Source: Altererythrobacter sp. (lineage in GTDB: Bacteria > Pseudomonadota > Alphaproteobacteria > Sphingomonadales > Sphingomonadaceae). Taken from it: 64,000 nucleotides of DNA. This document shows, one piece after another, positions 26,814 to 35,230 of this stretch; position 1 is the first letter of the stretch, and every line of letters starts with the position of its first letter. A program made the position numbers and the translations under genes. The stretch covers positions 727,496 to 791,495 of the forward strand of contig JAEULJ010000001.1 of assembly GCA_016793865.1 (NCBI GenBank), in the 5' to 3' direction. The notes under the pieces are model-generated. The model saw nothing but the letters and a program-made list of their open reading frames with translations. It was not told the origin of the DNA and ran no database searches.

Positions 26814-26901
26814 GCGCGCATCTAGGTGGAGCAATGCCGGTGGAGCAAGTGCCCACCGCCCGAACGCGACAGACCGCCGGTTGAAGCGCGGCGCTTGTCA
26901 G

Positions 26902-26913
26902 ATGTTACAACAT
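26902..26913. promoter_or_regulatory. Inverted repeat ATGTT-AC-AACAT upstream of the MerC-like gene
   Basis: A perfect short palindrome in an AT-rich patch (26901-26922) 23 bases before the MerC-like start and 88 bases from ctaA. The stretch GTTA...TAAC resembles metal-regulator (Zur/Fur-family) sites in Alphaproteobacteria. The assignment is tentative. Confidence 0.35.
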
Positions 26914-26935
26914 ATCATAACTACGCCGGCATACC

Positions 26936-27346
26936 ATGCCGCCCCTCGTCACCCCGATTCGCCAGCGGTTCGATCGCGCCGGCATCGCCCTGTCGGCCTT
27001 GTGCGCGGCCCATTGCCTGCTCAGCATCGTGCTGGTCTCGGCGGTCGGTCTGGGGGCAAGCTTGGGCTTGAGCGCGCTGCTTCATCCCGACATCCACCGT
27101 ATCGGCCTGGCGGTGGCCACGCTGATCGCGGCGGTGGCGATCGGCTGGGGCGCGCTGACGCACCGCGTGGCCGCCCCTTCCGTGGTCGCCATGCTGGGCC
27201 TCGGCCTGATGGGCGGTGCGCTGGCGGTGCCGCACGGAACCCAGGAAGCCGTGCTGACGGTGATCGGCGTCACCTTGCTCGCGCTCGGTCATATCCTGAA
27301 TCTGCGCCATCTGCGTGGCTCTTGCGTCGCGGGCTGCGAGCGCTAG
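26936..27346 (+). CDS. MerC domain membrane protein
   Basis: A 136-residue protein with four predicted membrane helices and the MerC-type metal-binding CAAHCL motif in helix 1 (about residues 23-28). A second Cys pair sits at the C terminus (SCVAGCER). MerC imports mercuric ion in mer operons. No merA or merR is nearby, so this is probably one of the chromosomal MerC-domain proteins linked to metal homeostasis. It is followed ten bases later by thiSG. Confidence 0.75.
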   Translation: MPPLVTPIRQRFDRAGIALSALCAAHCLLSIVLVSAVGLGASLGLSALLHPDIHRIGLAVATLIAAVAIGWGALTHRVAAPSVVAMLGLGLMGGALAVPHGTQEAVLTVIGVTLLALGHILNLRHLRGSCVAGCER

Positions 27347-27356
27347 GTGCGGGCGC

Positions 27357-28355
27357 ATGAGCGCCCCCGCCCCCCACGGCCCGACCATCACCATCACCGT
27401 CAACGGCGAAGCGCGCCGCACCGCCGCACCGACGGTGGCGGCGCTGACGCGGGAACTGGGGCTCGATCCGGCGAAAGTGGCGGTTGAGCGCAATGGCGTG
27501 ATCGCGCCACGCTCCACTCTCGGGGATGTCGCGCTGGCCGAGGGCGATGTTCTGGAGATCGTCCATTTCGTCGGTGGTGGGGATCACGGCGACAGCTGGA
27601 CCGTAGCGGGTCGCACCTTTCACAGCCGGCTGATCGTCGGCACCGGCAAGTACAAGGATTTCGCCCAGAACGCCGCCGCGCTCGAGGCGAGCGGGGCGGA
27701 GATCGTCACCGTGGCGGTGCGGCGGGTGAACGTGAGCGATCCCGCGGCCCCGATGCTGACCGACTTCATCGACCCGGGGAAGACCACCTACCTGCCCAAC
27801 ACCGCCGGCTGCTTCACCGCCGATGATGCGATCCGCACGCTGCGCCTGGCGCGCGAGGCAGGGGGATGGGATCTGGTCAAGCTGGAGGTGCTGGGCGAGG
27901 CGCGCACGCTCTATCCCGATATGCGCGAGACTCTGAAGGCGACCGAGGCGCTGGCGGGCGAGGGTTTCCTGCCGATGGTCTATTGCGTGGACGATCCCAT
28001 CGCCGCCAAGCAGCTCGAAAGCGCGGGCGCGGTGGCGGTGATGCCGCTGGGGGCCCCGATCGGCAGCGGGTTGGGCATCCAGAACCGCGTCACCATCCGC
28101 CTGATCGTGGAGGGAGCGAGCGTGCCGGTGCTGGTCGATGCCGGGGTCGGCACGGCGAGCGATGCCGCGGTGGCGATGGAGCTAGGCTGCACCGGCGTGC
28201 TGATGAACACCGCCATAGCCGAGGCCAAAGATCCGATCCGCATGGCCCGTGCGATGAAGCTGGCGGTGGAGGCGGGGCGCGAGGCCTATCTTGCGGGCCG
28301 GATGGGGACGCGCAAATACGCCGACCCCTCCAGCCCGCTTGCCGGCCTGATCTAG
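27357..28355 (+). CDS. thiG: Fused sulfur carrier ThiS / thiazole synthase ThiG
   Basis: A 332-residue fusion for making the thiazole half of thiamine. Residues 9-75 are the ubiquitin-like ThiS ([27 protein letters not shown], and EIVHFVGGG with the Gly-Gly usually thiocarboxylated). Residues 80-332 are ThiG, with [15 protein letters not shown], the Schiff-base lysine in [11 protein letters not shown] (Lys175), [21 protein letters not shown] and [13 protein letters not shown]. Fusions of this type occur in Alphaproteobacteria. The gene starts ten bases after the MerC-like gene. I see no TPP riboswitch before it. thiE, thiO and thiF are not in the window. Confidence 0.93.
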   Translation: MSAPAPHGPTITITVNGEARRTAAPTVAALTRELGLDPAKVAVERNGVIAPRSTLGDVALAEGDVLEIVHFVGGGDHGDSWTVAGRTFHSRLIVGTGKYKDFAQNAAALEASGAEIVTVAVRRVNVSDPAAPMLTDFIDPGKTTYLPNTAGCFTADDAIRTLRLAREAGGWDLVKLEVLGEARTLYPDMRETLKATEALAGEGFLPMVYCVDDPIAAKQLESAGAVAVMPLGAPIGSGLGIQNRVTIRLIVEGASVPVLVDAGVGTASDAAVAMELGCTGVLMNTAIAEAKDPIRMARAMKLAVEAGREAYLAGRMGTRKYADPSSPLAGLI

Positions 28356-28453
28356 CGCCTCCAACCGTCGCGCATACGCCCCGCTCCGGCGCTTAGAGGC
28401 CGTTAACCATTCCGCGCCATGATGGCCTTCGTCACTGGAAGGACATCAGGCTC

Positions 28454-28981
28454 ATGGCCCTGGCAGGCACCGCGTCGATCACCATCGCCGAAATGCGCGA
28501 GTTCGCGAGCTTCACCGCCGGGGAGCAGCGCTACATCCGCCGCAGCCTGGACATCGGGCTGGCGCGGCGCGACGCCTTCACCCTGTGGGGCCGCAGCCCC
28601 GCCGAATGCATGGCCATCCGCAGCCACTATGTCGCCTATCAGGATCTCAAATCGCTTCGCGGCGCCCTGCCGGATGAAACCAGCCTCGACGGGATCGAGC
28701 CCTTCTGCGGCAAGCTGACCCGCCTTGCCGCCTTCGATCTGGTGCAGGGGCGGATAGAGGGCTTCGGCGCATTCCGCTTCCTTTACGAACGGCTGCTGGG
28801 CGCGGCGGTCCGGCCGTGGCTGCCGAGTGCGTTCTGCGCCGCCGCCGCGCTGCCCCAGATCGAACCCGACCGGCGCAAGACGCTGCTCCAGTCGCTCAGC
28901 GAGGCCGCCGCGACCGCCTCGGGATGGTCCGCGCGCGAACCCGGCTTCCTGCCGGAATTCATCGAGGAAGCCGCCGCCTAA
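28454..28981 (+). CDS. Hypothetical protein, 175 residues
   Basis: A soluble, mostly helical protein I do not recognise. Seen are an N-terminal ITIAEMREFASFTAGEQRYIRRSLDIGLARRD segment (shown here only as overlapping helical blocks) and a middle FCGKLTRLAAFDLVQGRIEGFGAFRFLYERL. No signal peptide, membrane helix or metal motif. It is monocistronic, flanked by thiSG and a Ca/H antiporter. An ATG at 28420 exists in another frame and is a shadow. Confidence 0.5.
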   Translation: MALAGTASITIAEMREFASFTAGEQRYIRRSLDIGLARRDAFTLWGRSPAECMAIRSHYVAYQDLKSLRGALPDETSLDGIEPFCGKLTRLAAFDLVQGRIEGFGAFRFLYERLLGAAVRPWLPSAFCAAAALPQIEPDRRKTLLQSLSEAAATASGWSAREPGFLPEFIEEAAA

Positions 28982-29014
28982 GGCGCATCTCGGCTCTACG
29001 GCCGAATGAAATCG

Positions 29015-29035
29015 CTCCGGGCGATTGGCCCGGAG
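29015..29035. repeat. Stable 8-pair hairpin CTCCGGGC-N5-GCCCGGAG
   Basis: Perfect 8-base arms around GATTG, 25 bases before the Ca/H antiporter start and 33 bases after the hypothetical gene's stop. No T-run follows, so it is not a standard terminator. It could be a mRNA leader structure. Confidence 0.4.
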
Positions 29036-29060
29036 GCATAACCCCGCTAGCACCGCGGGC

Positions 29061-30245
29061 ATGTCAACGCTTACACCAGCTCCCGATCCCGCTTCCGCCC
29101 GCGCCACCGCCGGCGACCCGGCGCCAACTCCGCCCTCGATGGTGGAGACGCCGGCGACGGCGCGCAATCTGTTCGGCCTCAAGCCCTGGTCGGTGGCGCT
29201 GCCGGTGCTCGCGCTCGCGGCCATCCTGATCGGCAAGCCCGCGGGCCTGCTGCTTGCCCTGGCCGTGGGGCTGCTGCTGTGCGGCGCTATCCTGGCCGCC
29301 GTCTATCACGCGGAGGTCCTGGCGCATTATCTGGGCGAGCCCTTCGGCACGCTGACCCTGGCCCTGGCGGTCACGGTGATCGAGGTGTCGCTGATCGTCT
29401 CCATCATGCTCAGCGATGGGGCGGCGGCACAGGCGCTGGCGCGCGACACGCTGATCGCGGCGATCATGATCACCATCAACGGCATAGTGGGCATCTGTCT
29501 GCTGGCGGGCGGGCGGATGCATCACGAACAGTCCTACACCCAGTCGGGCGTGAGCGCCGGCCTCGCCATCCTGGCCACGCTGTCGGTGCTGACGCTGGTG
29601 CTGCCCAATTTCACGATCAGCGCGCAGGGGGCGTTCTACAACCCGCAGCAGCTCATCTTCGTGGCGGTCGTGTCGCTCATCATCTACGGCACCTTCGTGG
29701 TGGCTCAGACGATCCGCCACCGCGAATATTTCCTCCACAAGCTCCCGGATGACGGCGGAGACGATCACGCGCACCAGGCGCCGGTGCCCCGGCGCAAGGC
29801 GCTGGCATCGGGCGCCATGCTGGTGATCGCGCTGATCGGCGTGGTGCTGCTGGCCAAGAACCTGTCCCCGATGATCGAGGCCGGTGTCGCCGCCGTGGGT
29901 GCGCCGCGGGCGCTGGTCGGGATCATCATCGCCACGCTGGTGCTGGCGCCCGAAGGTTTCGCGGCCCTGGGCGCGGCACGGGCGAACCGCGTGCAGACCA
30001 GCCTCAACCTGGCGATCGGCTCGGCCCTGGCGACCATCGGGCTCACCATTCCTGCGGTCGCGGTGGTGGCGCTGGTGCTGGACCTCGATCTGGAGCTGGG
30101 GCTCTCGATGCGCGGGATCGTGCTGCTGGCGCTGACCCTGCTGGTGGCCACCGTCACCCTTTCGCGCGGCCGCACGACCGTGGTGCAGGGCATCGTTCAC
30201 CTGGTGATATTCGCCACCTTCCTGTTCACCACCATCGTTCCCTGA
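29061..30245 (+). CDS. Calcium:proton antiporter (CaCA family, ChaA-like)
   Basis: A 394-residue inner-membrane cation/H+ exchanger with about 11 helices. The two alpha repeats are clear: GEPFGTLTLALAVTVIEVSLI in the first half, with the transport Glu, and LVLAPEGFAALGAARANRVQTSLNLAIGSALATIG in the second (cited as overlapping motif blocks). A short acidic-His cytoplasmic loop (DDGGDDHAHQAP) separates the halves. It expels Ca2+ or Na+/K+ using the proton gradient. Convergent with the acyl-CoA synthetase, six bases apart. Confidence 0.88.
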   Translation: MSTLTPAPDPASARATAGDPAPTPPSMVETPATARNLFGLKPWSVALPVLALAAILIGKPAGLLLALAVGLLLCGAILAAVYHAEVLAHYLGEPFGTLTLALAVTVIEVSLIVSIMLSDGAAAQALARDTLIAAIMITINGIVGICLLAGGRMHHEQSYTQSGVSAGLAILATLSVLTLVLPNFTISAQGAFYNPQQLIFVAVVSLIIYGTFVVAQTIRHREYFLHKLPDDGGDDHAHQAPVPRRKALASGAMLVIALIGVVLLAKNLSPMIEAGVAAVGAPRALVGIIIATLVLAPEGFAALGAARANRVQTSLNLAIGSALATIGLTIPAVAVVALVLDLDLELGLSMRGIVLLALTLLVATVTLSRGRTTVVQGIVHLVIFATFLFTTIVP

Positions 30246-30251
30246 CGCCGC

Positions 30252-32054
30252 CTATCCGCGATAGAGCGCGTCCATCCGCTCGCCATAGACCTCGCGGATC
30301 TTGTGGCGGCGGATCTTCATCGACGGGGTGAGCTGCTCGTTCTCGATGGTGAAGGGCTCGTCGGCGAAGACGAAGCCGCGCACCTTCTCGATGACGGACA
30401 GGTCGGCGTTCACGCGGTCGACGGCCGCGCGCACGGCGGCGCGGAACTCGGGCAGTTCCTGCACCTTGCGGCAATCGAAGCGGACGTCCTGCGCGCGGCA
30501 CCATTCCAGCGCCCATTCGGCGTCGGGCACGATCAGTCCGACCGGGTAAGGGCGCTTGTCGCCGCTCACCATCGCCTGCGCGATCTCGGGCTGGAGCGTC
30601 AGCATCCCCTCCAGCTTCTGGGGGGCGATGTTGTCGCCCTTGTCGTTGACGATCATGTCCTTCTTGCGATCGGTGATGACGATCCGCCCGGCTTCGTCCA
30701 GATGGCCGATGTCGCCGGTGTGCAGCCATCCGTCGCGGATCGTGCGCGCGGTTTCCTGCGGGTTCTGCCAGTAGCCGTGCATGACCAGCTCGCCCCGCAC
30801 CAGGATCTCGCCGTCCTCGGCGATCCGGACCTCGACCCCGCGCATCGGGGGCCCCACGGATGCCATTGCGATGCCGGCCGCGGGCCGGTTGCAGCTGATG
30901 ACCGGGGCGGCCTCGGTCTGGCCATAACCTTGCAGCAGGGGCAGCCCCATCGCCTGGAAGAACAGCCCGACTTCGGGGTTGAGCGGCGCGCCGCCCGAAA
31001 CCATCGCCTTGATCCGCCCGCCGAAACGGCGGCGGATCTTCGGGCGCAGCAGCCGCCCCACGGCCGCATCCCGCAGCCTGTCGCCGAACCGGGGGCGGCC
31101 CGCCGCGCGCCGTTCCGTCACCGCCAGCGCGTTGTCCATCAGCGCCCCGGCCAGCCGCCCCTGCTTTTCGACCTGCTTCATGATCCGGGTCCGCAGCACC
31201 TCGAACAGGCGCGGAACCACCACCATGAAGGTCGGGCTGGTCTCCTCGATATTGCTGGCCAGCTTCTCCAGCCCTTCGGAATAGTAGATCTGCGCGCCCA
31301 CCGCGATGGGCAGGAACTGGCCGCCGGTGTGCTCATAGGCATGGCTGAGCGGCAGGAAGCTCAGGAACCGCTCGTCCGGATCGACTCCGAAATCGTTCAG
31401 CAGGATCTCGGTCGCGCCGGCCACATTGCACAGGATCGCGCCGTGATGCTGCATCACGCCGCGCGGCGCGCCGCCGGTGCCGCTGGTGTAGATCAGGCAG
31501 GCGGTCGCTTCGCGCCCGATGCCGGCGATGCGCGCATCCACCGCGGCCCTCGCCGCGGCGGCATCGCCCGCCACCATGCCCGACCATGCGTGGCACTGGA
31601 TAGTGCCCGACTGGTGCTGTCGGATGCCGTCGATCGGGATGACATGCTCCGCGTGGCCGGTGCGCATGATCGCGGCGAGCAGCGGGACCGAGAGCTTCTC
31701 GGTCGAAACGATCACCGCCCGCGCGCCCGAATTGTCGAGGATGTGGACATGGTCCCGCTCGGTATTGGTGACATAGGCGGGCACGGTGACGAGGCCCGCG
31801 GCCATGATGGCGAGGTCGGCGATGCACCATTCGGGCCGGTTCTCGCTCACCAGCATCACCCGGTCGCCGTCCTGCAGGCCGAGCGCGCGCAGCGATTGCG
31901 CCAGCAGGCAGACCTGCCGTGCCGCCTCGGCCCAGCTGATCGTCTCCCACGCGCCTCCCCGCTTCGCGCCCAGGAACGGCGTGTTGCCGCCTGCATCGGC
32001 GCGCTTCAGGAAGAGCTGGACGAGGTTCTGAGCGGCATCGATGTCCGAAAGCAC
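30252..32054 (-). CDS. AMP-dependent acyl-CoA synthetase (long-chain, FadD15-like)
   Basis: A 600-residue ATP-dependent acyl-CoA ligase of the long-chain type. Motifs: P-loop A3 IYTSGTGGAPRG (usual form YTSGTTGxPKG, so the second Thr and the Lys are replaced), FLPLSHAYEH, GYGQTEAAPVI, GWLHTGDIGHLDEAGR and ITDRKKDMIVNDKGDNIAPQ. The GTG start at 32054 (VLSDIDAAQ) is preceded by GAGG; an in-frame TTG at 32093 would add 13 residues. It lies alone, convergent with the antiporter. The fatty acid preference is unknown. Confidence 0.85.
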   Translation of the reverse strand: MLSDIDAAQNLVQLFLKRADAGGNTPFLGAKRGGAWETISWAEAARQVCLLAQSLRALGLQDGDRVMLVSENRPEWCIADLAIMAAGLVTVPAYVTNTERDHVHILDNSGARAVIVSTEKLSVPLLAAIMRTGHAEHVIPIDGIRQHQSGTIQCHAWSGMVAGDAAAARAAVDARIAGIGREATACLIYTSGTGGAPRGVMQHHGAILCNVAGATEILLNDFGVDPDERFLSFLPLSHAYEHTGGQFLPIAVGAQIYYSEGLEKLASNIEETSPTFMVVVPRLFEVLRTRIMKQVEKQGRLAGALMDNALAVTERRAAGRPRFGDRLRDAAVGRLLRPKIRRRFGGRIKAMVSGGAPLNPEVGLFFQAMGLPLLQGYGQTEAAPVISCNRPAAGIAMASVGPPMRGVEVRIAEDGEILVRGELVMHGYWQNPQETARTIRDGWLHTGDIGHLDEAGRIVITDRKKDMIVNDKGDNIAPQKLEGMLTLQPEIAQAMVSGDKRPYPVGLIVPDAEWALEWCRAQDVRFDCRKVQELPEFRAAVRAAVDRVNADLSVIEKVRGFVFADEPFTIENEQLTPSMKIRRHKIREVYGERMDALYRG

Positions 32055-32154
32055 TGGCAGGGATCCTCGCGAGCAAATTGTCGTTGGGCGCAAATGCGTC
32101 GGGTCCCGCGCTTAATTCGGCCTCGCCGCTACGGCAAGCCGGCGCGAGATGGGG

Positions 32155-33855
32155 TCAGGGCACCTCGACGTTGCTTTCCACACGCGGATCGCGCGCGGAT
32201 TGCCATCCCGCCGGCACCCGGCCGACGGTGCCGGCCTTGATCGGCGCCTCGCGGAACACCAGCCTGGCATGGCCCAGCGCCCGGAACTGCTCCGCCGCGC
32301 CCTCCAGCCAGGTGCCGCGCTCGAGCAGCACCTGATCGCCCATCGCCATCGCGAAGGGCAGCGCGATCGCATCGCGCGGGGACAGGCCGAAATCGATGAA
32401 GCCGATGATGGCGCGGGCGGTGGTTACCGGAATGGTCGGCCCGCCGGCCGCACCCACCGCCAGCACGGGGCGGCCCTGCGGATCCCACACCACGGTCGGT
32501 GCCATCGAACTGCGCGGCCGCTTGCCGCCTTCCACCCGGTTGGCGACCGGCCCGCCGTTCGCGCCCGTGGGCGAGCGGCTGAAATCGGTGAGTTCGTTGT
32601 TGAGGTAGAAGCCGTTGGCCATCAGTCCCGATCCGAAGGCGCTCTCGATGGTGGAGGTGTAGCTGACCATCGTGCCGTCGCGATCGATCGCGGCGAGATG
32701 CGATGTGCCGCGCTCCTCCGGCTCGTCTCCATCGGCCAGCGCCAGCGGCGCCCCGGCGGGCCTGCCGGCGGTCGCGATGCCCAGGCTGGCGTCGGGAGAG
32801 ATGAGCTTGCCGCGTTCCGCCAGATAGGCCGGATCGGTCAGTCCGCGCACCGGCACGGTCACGAAATCGCTGTCGGCGGCATAAAGCTCGCGGTCGGCAT
32901 AGGCGAGCCGCTGGGCCTCGACGAAAAGGTGCCAGGTCACCGGGTTCCGGACACCCAGCGCCTTCAGGTCGAAGCGTTCGAGCATTCCCAGCATGCCGAT
33001 CACCGCCATCCCGCCGGAACTCGGCGGCCCCATCCCGCATATGCGGTAGCCGCGATAGCTGCCGCACACCGCGGGCCGCTCCTTGGCGGTGTAGGCGGCG
33101 ATGTCGGCCACGGTCATCGGCTTGGGGCGCGGGGTGGCGGCGGAAACCGCGCGCGCGATATTTTCCGCGCGGGCACCGGCATAGAGCGCCTTGGGCCCCT
33201 CTGCGGCGATGGCGGCGAAGGTGTCCGCGAGAGCGGGGTTGGTCACGCGCGAGCCCACGGCTCGCGGGGTTCCGTCAGCGTTGTAGAGCCATGCGCGCCC
33301 TTCGGCCTGGGCGGCGCCGAATGCGCGATTGTTCCCGGCCGAATTGAAGAGCTGCCGATTGACCACGAATCCTTCTCGCGCGAGCTTCTCGGCCGGCTTG
33401 ACCAGATCGGCCCAGGGCAGCTTGCCGAACCGGCGATGCGCCTCCCAGGCGAGCGCGATGTTGCCCGGCACGCCCACGGACAGCCCGCTCGCCTGGCTCT
33501 GCGCGAAGGGCGGAACCTTGCCCTCCGCATCCAGGAACCAGTTCGGATCGGCGCCAGCCGGTGCGGTCTCGCGCCCGTCGATGCTGGTCACCGCCCCCTT
33601 GGCGGTGCCGCGCACGAAGAAGCCGCCACCGCCGATGCCCGAGCTTTGCGGTTCCACCACGGTCAGCGCCAGCATGGTCGCGATGGCGGCATCGGTGGCG
33701 TTGCCGCCTTGCCGCAGCATCGCCATCCCCGCCTCCTGCGCGCGCGGATCGGCCGCGCTGACGGCGCCTTCGAGGGGGACGGCACGGGTCTGTGTCGTGG
33801 CGCAGCCCCCCAGGGCGGCGAGGAGGGAGAGCGGCGCAAGCAGGCGGGTCAGCAT
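32155..33855 (-). CDS. ggt: Gamma-glutamyltransferase (lipoprotein)
   Basis: GGT hydrolyses glutathione and transfers the gamma-glutamyl group, in the periplasm. The 566-residue precursor begins with a lipoprotein signal (lipobox LGGC, Cys18), so the enzyme is membrane-anchored. Family marks are GGNATDAAIATMLALTVVEP, SGIGGGGFFV, GPPSSGG, and the autoprocessing site EERGTSHLAAIDRDG, where the Thr becomes the catalytic N terminus of the small subunit. It is followed by pyrD upstream on the same strand (nine-base gap). Confidence 0.93.
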   Translation of the reverse strand: MLTRLLAPLSLLAALGGCATTQTRAVPLEGAVSAADPRAQEAGMAMLRQGGNATDAAIATMLALTVVEPQSSGIGGGGFFVRGTAKGAVTSIDGRETAPAGADPNWFLDAEGKVPPFAQSQASGLSVGVPGNIALAWEAHRRFGKLPWADLVKPAEKLAREGFVVNRQLFNSAGNNRAFGAAQAEGRAWLYNADGTPRAVGSRVTNPALADTFAAIAAEGPKALYAGARAENIARAVSAATPRPKPMTVADIAAYTAKERPAVCGSYRGYRICGMGPPSSGGMAVIGMLGMLERFDLKALGVRNPVTWHLFVEAQRLAYADRELYAADSDFVTVPVRGLTDPAYLAERGKLISPDASLGIATAGRPAGAPLALADGDEPEERGTSHLAAIDRDGTMVSYTSTIESAFGSGLMANGFYLNNELTDFSRSPTGANGGPVANRVEGGKRPRSSMAPTVVWDPQGRPVLAVGAAGGPTIPVTTARAIIGFIDFGLSPRDAIALPFAMAMGDQVLLERGTWLEGAAEQFRALGHARLVFREAPIKAGTVGRVPAGWQSARDPRVESNVEVP

Positions 33856-33864
33856 GGCGGGGGC

Positions 33865-34905
33865 CTATTCGCTTCCGATGGCTTCGGCAATCGAGGTGAA
33901 GCCATCGCGCCGCATCAGCCGCTCCAGCCCGCGCACGATTCGCCGCGCCAGCCCCGGCCCTTCGAAAACCAGCGCGCTGTAGAGCTGCACCAGGCTCGCC
34001 CCGGCGCGGATGCGCGCCCAGGCATCGTCGGCGCTGGCGATCCCGCCCACGCCGACCAGCGGCACCGCGCCGCCGGTGGCGCTGCGGAAGTCGCGCAGCC
34101 GCGCGAGCGCCAGATCGCGCAGCGGCGCCCCCGACAGCCCCCCGGCCTCGCCCGCGTGACGCGAGCGCAGTGGCGGCCGCGCGATGGTGGTGTTGCTCAC
34201 GATCAGCGCGCCGAGCCTGGCCTCCACGGCGATGCGCGCGATTGCGTCGATATCGGCCGGTTCCAGGTCGGGCGCCAGCTTGAGGAAAATCGGCGGGCCG
34301 CCGTTCCCGAACTTCTCCGCCCGCGCGTCGGCCACAGCGCCGAGCAGCTCGCGCAGGGCGCCGGGGTCCTGAAGCGCGCGCAGGCCCGGCGTATTGGGAC
34401 TTGAGACGTTGACCGCCAGATAGCTGGCAAGCGGCGTCATCGCACGGGCCATGGTGGCGTAATCGAAGATGCGGTCGGCGCTGTCCTTGTTGGCGCCGAT
34501 GTTGACGCCGACGATTCCGGGCCGGGCGCGGCGGCGGGTGAGCCGTTCCACCACCACCGCCGCGCCGCCATTGTTGAATCCCATGCGATTGATGACCGCC
34601 CGGTCTTCCGCCAGACGGAACAGGCGCGGGCGCGGGTTGCCGGCCTGCGGCTGGGGCGTGACCGAACCCACCTCCACGAAGCCGAAGCCCAGCCCCAGCG
34701 CCGCATCGGGCACCTCGGCATCCTTGTCGAAGCCGGCCGCCAGCCCGACCGGATTGGGAAATCGCAACCCCGCGATCTCGATCGCAAGCGGGCCGGGGCG
34801 CGCCGGCGGCAGCGCGGGCGCGGCGGCGAGCGCGGCGATGGTCAGGCGATGCGCGCGTTCCGGATCGAGCGCGAAGAGAGCGGGGCGGGCAATGCGGAAC
34901 AGCAT
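33865..34905 (-). CDS. pyrD: Dihydroorotate dehydrogenase (quinone), class 2
   Basis: PyrD oxidises dihydroorotate to orotate, passing electrons to quinone at the inner membrane. The 346-residue protein has the class 2 N-terminal membrane-binding extension (MLFRIARPALFALDPERAHRL, read as a start block), then NPVGLAAGFDKDAE, RMGFNNGG, VNVSSPNTPGLR with the catalytic Ser, LKLAPDL, and VGVGGI and YSALVFEGP for FMN. It lies upstream of ggt with a nine-base gap. A candidate small RNA is divergent from it. Confidence 0.96.
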   Translation of the reverse strand: MLFRIARPALFALDPERAHRLTIAALAAAPALPPARPGPLAIEIAGLRFPNPVGLAAGFDKDAEVPDAALGLGFGFVEVGSVTPQPQAGNPRPRLFRLAEDRAVINRMGFNNGGAAVVVERLTRRRARPGIVGVNIGANKDSADRIFDYATMARAMTPLASYLAVNVSSPNTPGLRALQDPGALRELLGAVADARAEKFGNGGPPIFLKLAPDLEPADIDAIARIAVEARLGALIVSNTTIARPPLRSRHAGEAGGLSGAPLRDLALARLRDFRSATGGAVPLVGVGGIASADDAWARIRAGASLVQLYSALVFEGPGLARRIVRGLERLMRRDGFTSIAEAIGSE

Positions 34906-34983
34906 GGTGACAGCCTATGGCTGGCCGCCTCTGGCGTGTCGAGCGAGAGCCGCTGTTCGGCGCCTCCCGTTGCGGATCAACAA

Positions 34984-35019
34984 TTGTCGCTTGCATACAA
35001 CTGTTCGTCGCAGATTTAC
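34984..35019 (+). promoter_or_regulatory. Candidate promoter for the small RNA
   Basis: TTGCAT (34991-34996) and a TTTACG/TACGCT region (about 35015-35022) could form a -35/-10 pair with a spacing of 17-20 bases, giving a start near 35024. The match is only moderate. Confidence 0.3.
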
Positions 35020-35023
35020 GCTA

Positions 35024-35115
35024 GGGAACCCGCGCGACCCGAAGGGCTCGGCGCAGCAATGTGGCGAGTTCTCGACTTCAAGGGGTGGCCCTCGAGGGGG
35101 CCACCCTTTCTTTTT
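35024..35115 (+). ncRNA. Candidate small RNA upstream of the suf operon
   Basis: About 92 bases between pyrD and the suf promoter. A possible 5' end GGGAACCC lies after a promoter-like sequence, and the 3' end is a strong intrinsic terminator (35083-35115). There is no convincing gene: a short frame starting ATGTGGCGAG at 35060 has no ribosome-binding site and runs through the terminator. I could not match it to a named RNA family; 4.5S and 6S RNA are excluded by the lack of their core motifs. Alternatively this is an attenuated leader of the suf operon. Confidence 0.45.
35083..35115 (+). terminator. Strong rho-independent terminator upstream of suf
   Basis: Stem GGGTGGCCC (35083-35091) with GGGCCACCC (35098-35106), nine pairs, loop TCGAGG, then TTTCTTTTT (35107-35115). 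No gene ends just before it on this strand, which is why a small RNA or leader is suspected. Confidence 0.85.
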
Positions 35116-35168
35116 GGCCGCAGGGTTTCCCCTCATCGGCGCGAACGACTCGCAACAGGCGATTGCGC

Positions 35169-35196
35169 TTGAGACGCCGCCGTCGGCCCCTATATG
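35169..35196 (+). promoter_or_regulatory. Candidate suf operon promoter
   Basis: TTGAGA (35169-35174) and TATATG (35191-35196) are 16 bases apart, a plausible sigma-70-type pair. The -10 element enters the left arm of the operator-like palindrome, so a bound regulator would block polymerase. Confidence 0.45.
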
Positions 35197-35230
35197 GCTA
35201 ATCGGAACGAATTAGTCCGATTAGCCATAT
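35192..35230. promoter_or_regulatory. Perfect 15-base inverted repeat over the suf regulator start codon
   Basis: Arms 35192-35206 (ATATGGCTAATCGGA) and 35216-35230 (its exact reverse complement) flank nine bases (ACGAATTAG). The right arm ends inside the ATG of the Rrf2 regulator (35229-35231). Rrf2 proteins such as IscR bind dyads next to their own promoters, so this is a strong candidate autoregulatory operator. The same sequence in RNA would fold and hide the start codon, which also lacks a ribosome-binding site. Confidence 0.75.

Noticed and set aside
27347..27356. TPP riboswitch before thiSG
   Set aside because: Only ten bases separate thiSG from the upstream gene and no THI-box-like sequence is visible in the leader region before the MerC-like gene.
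35060..35172. Short peptide frame (MWRVLDFKGW...) over the terminator hairpin
   Set aside because: No ribosome-binding site, reads through the terminator stem and tail, and matches nothing known.
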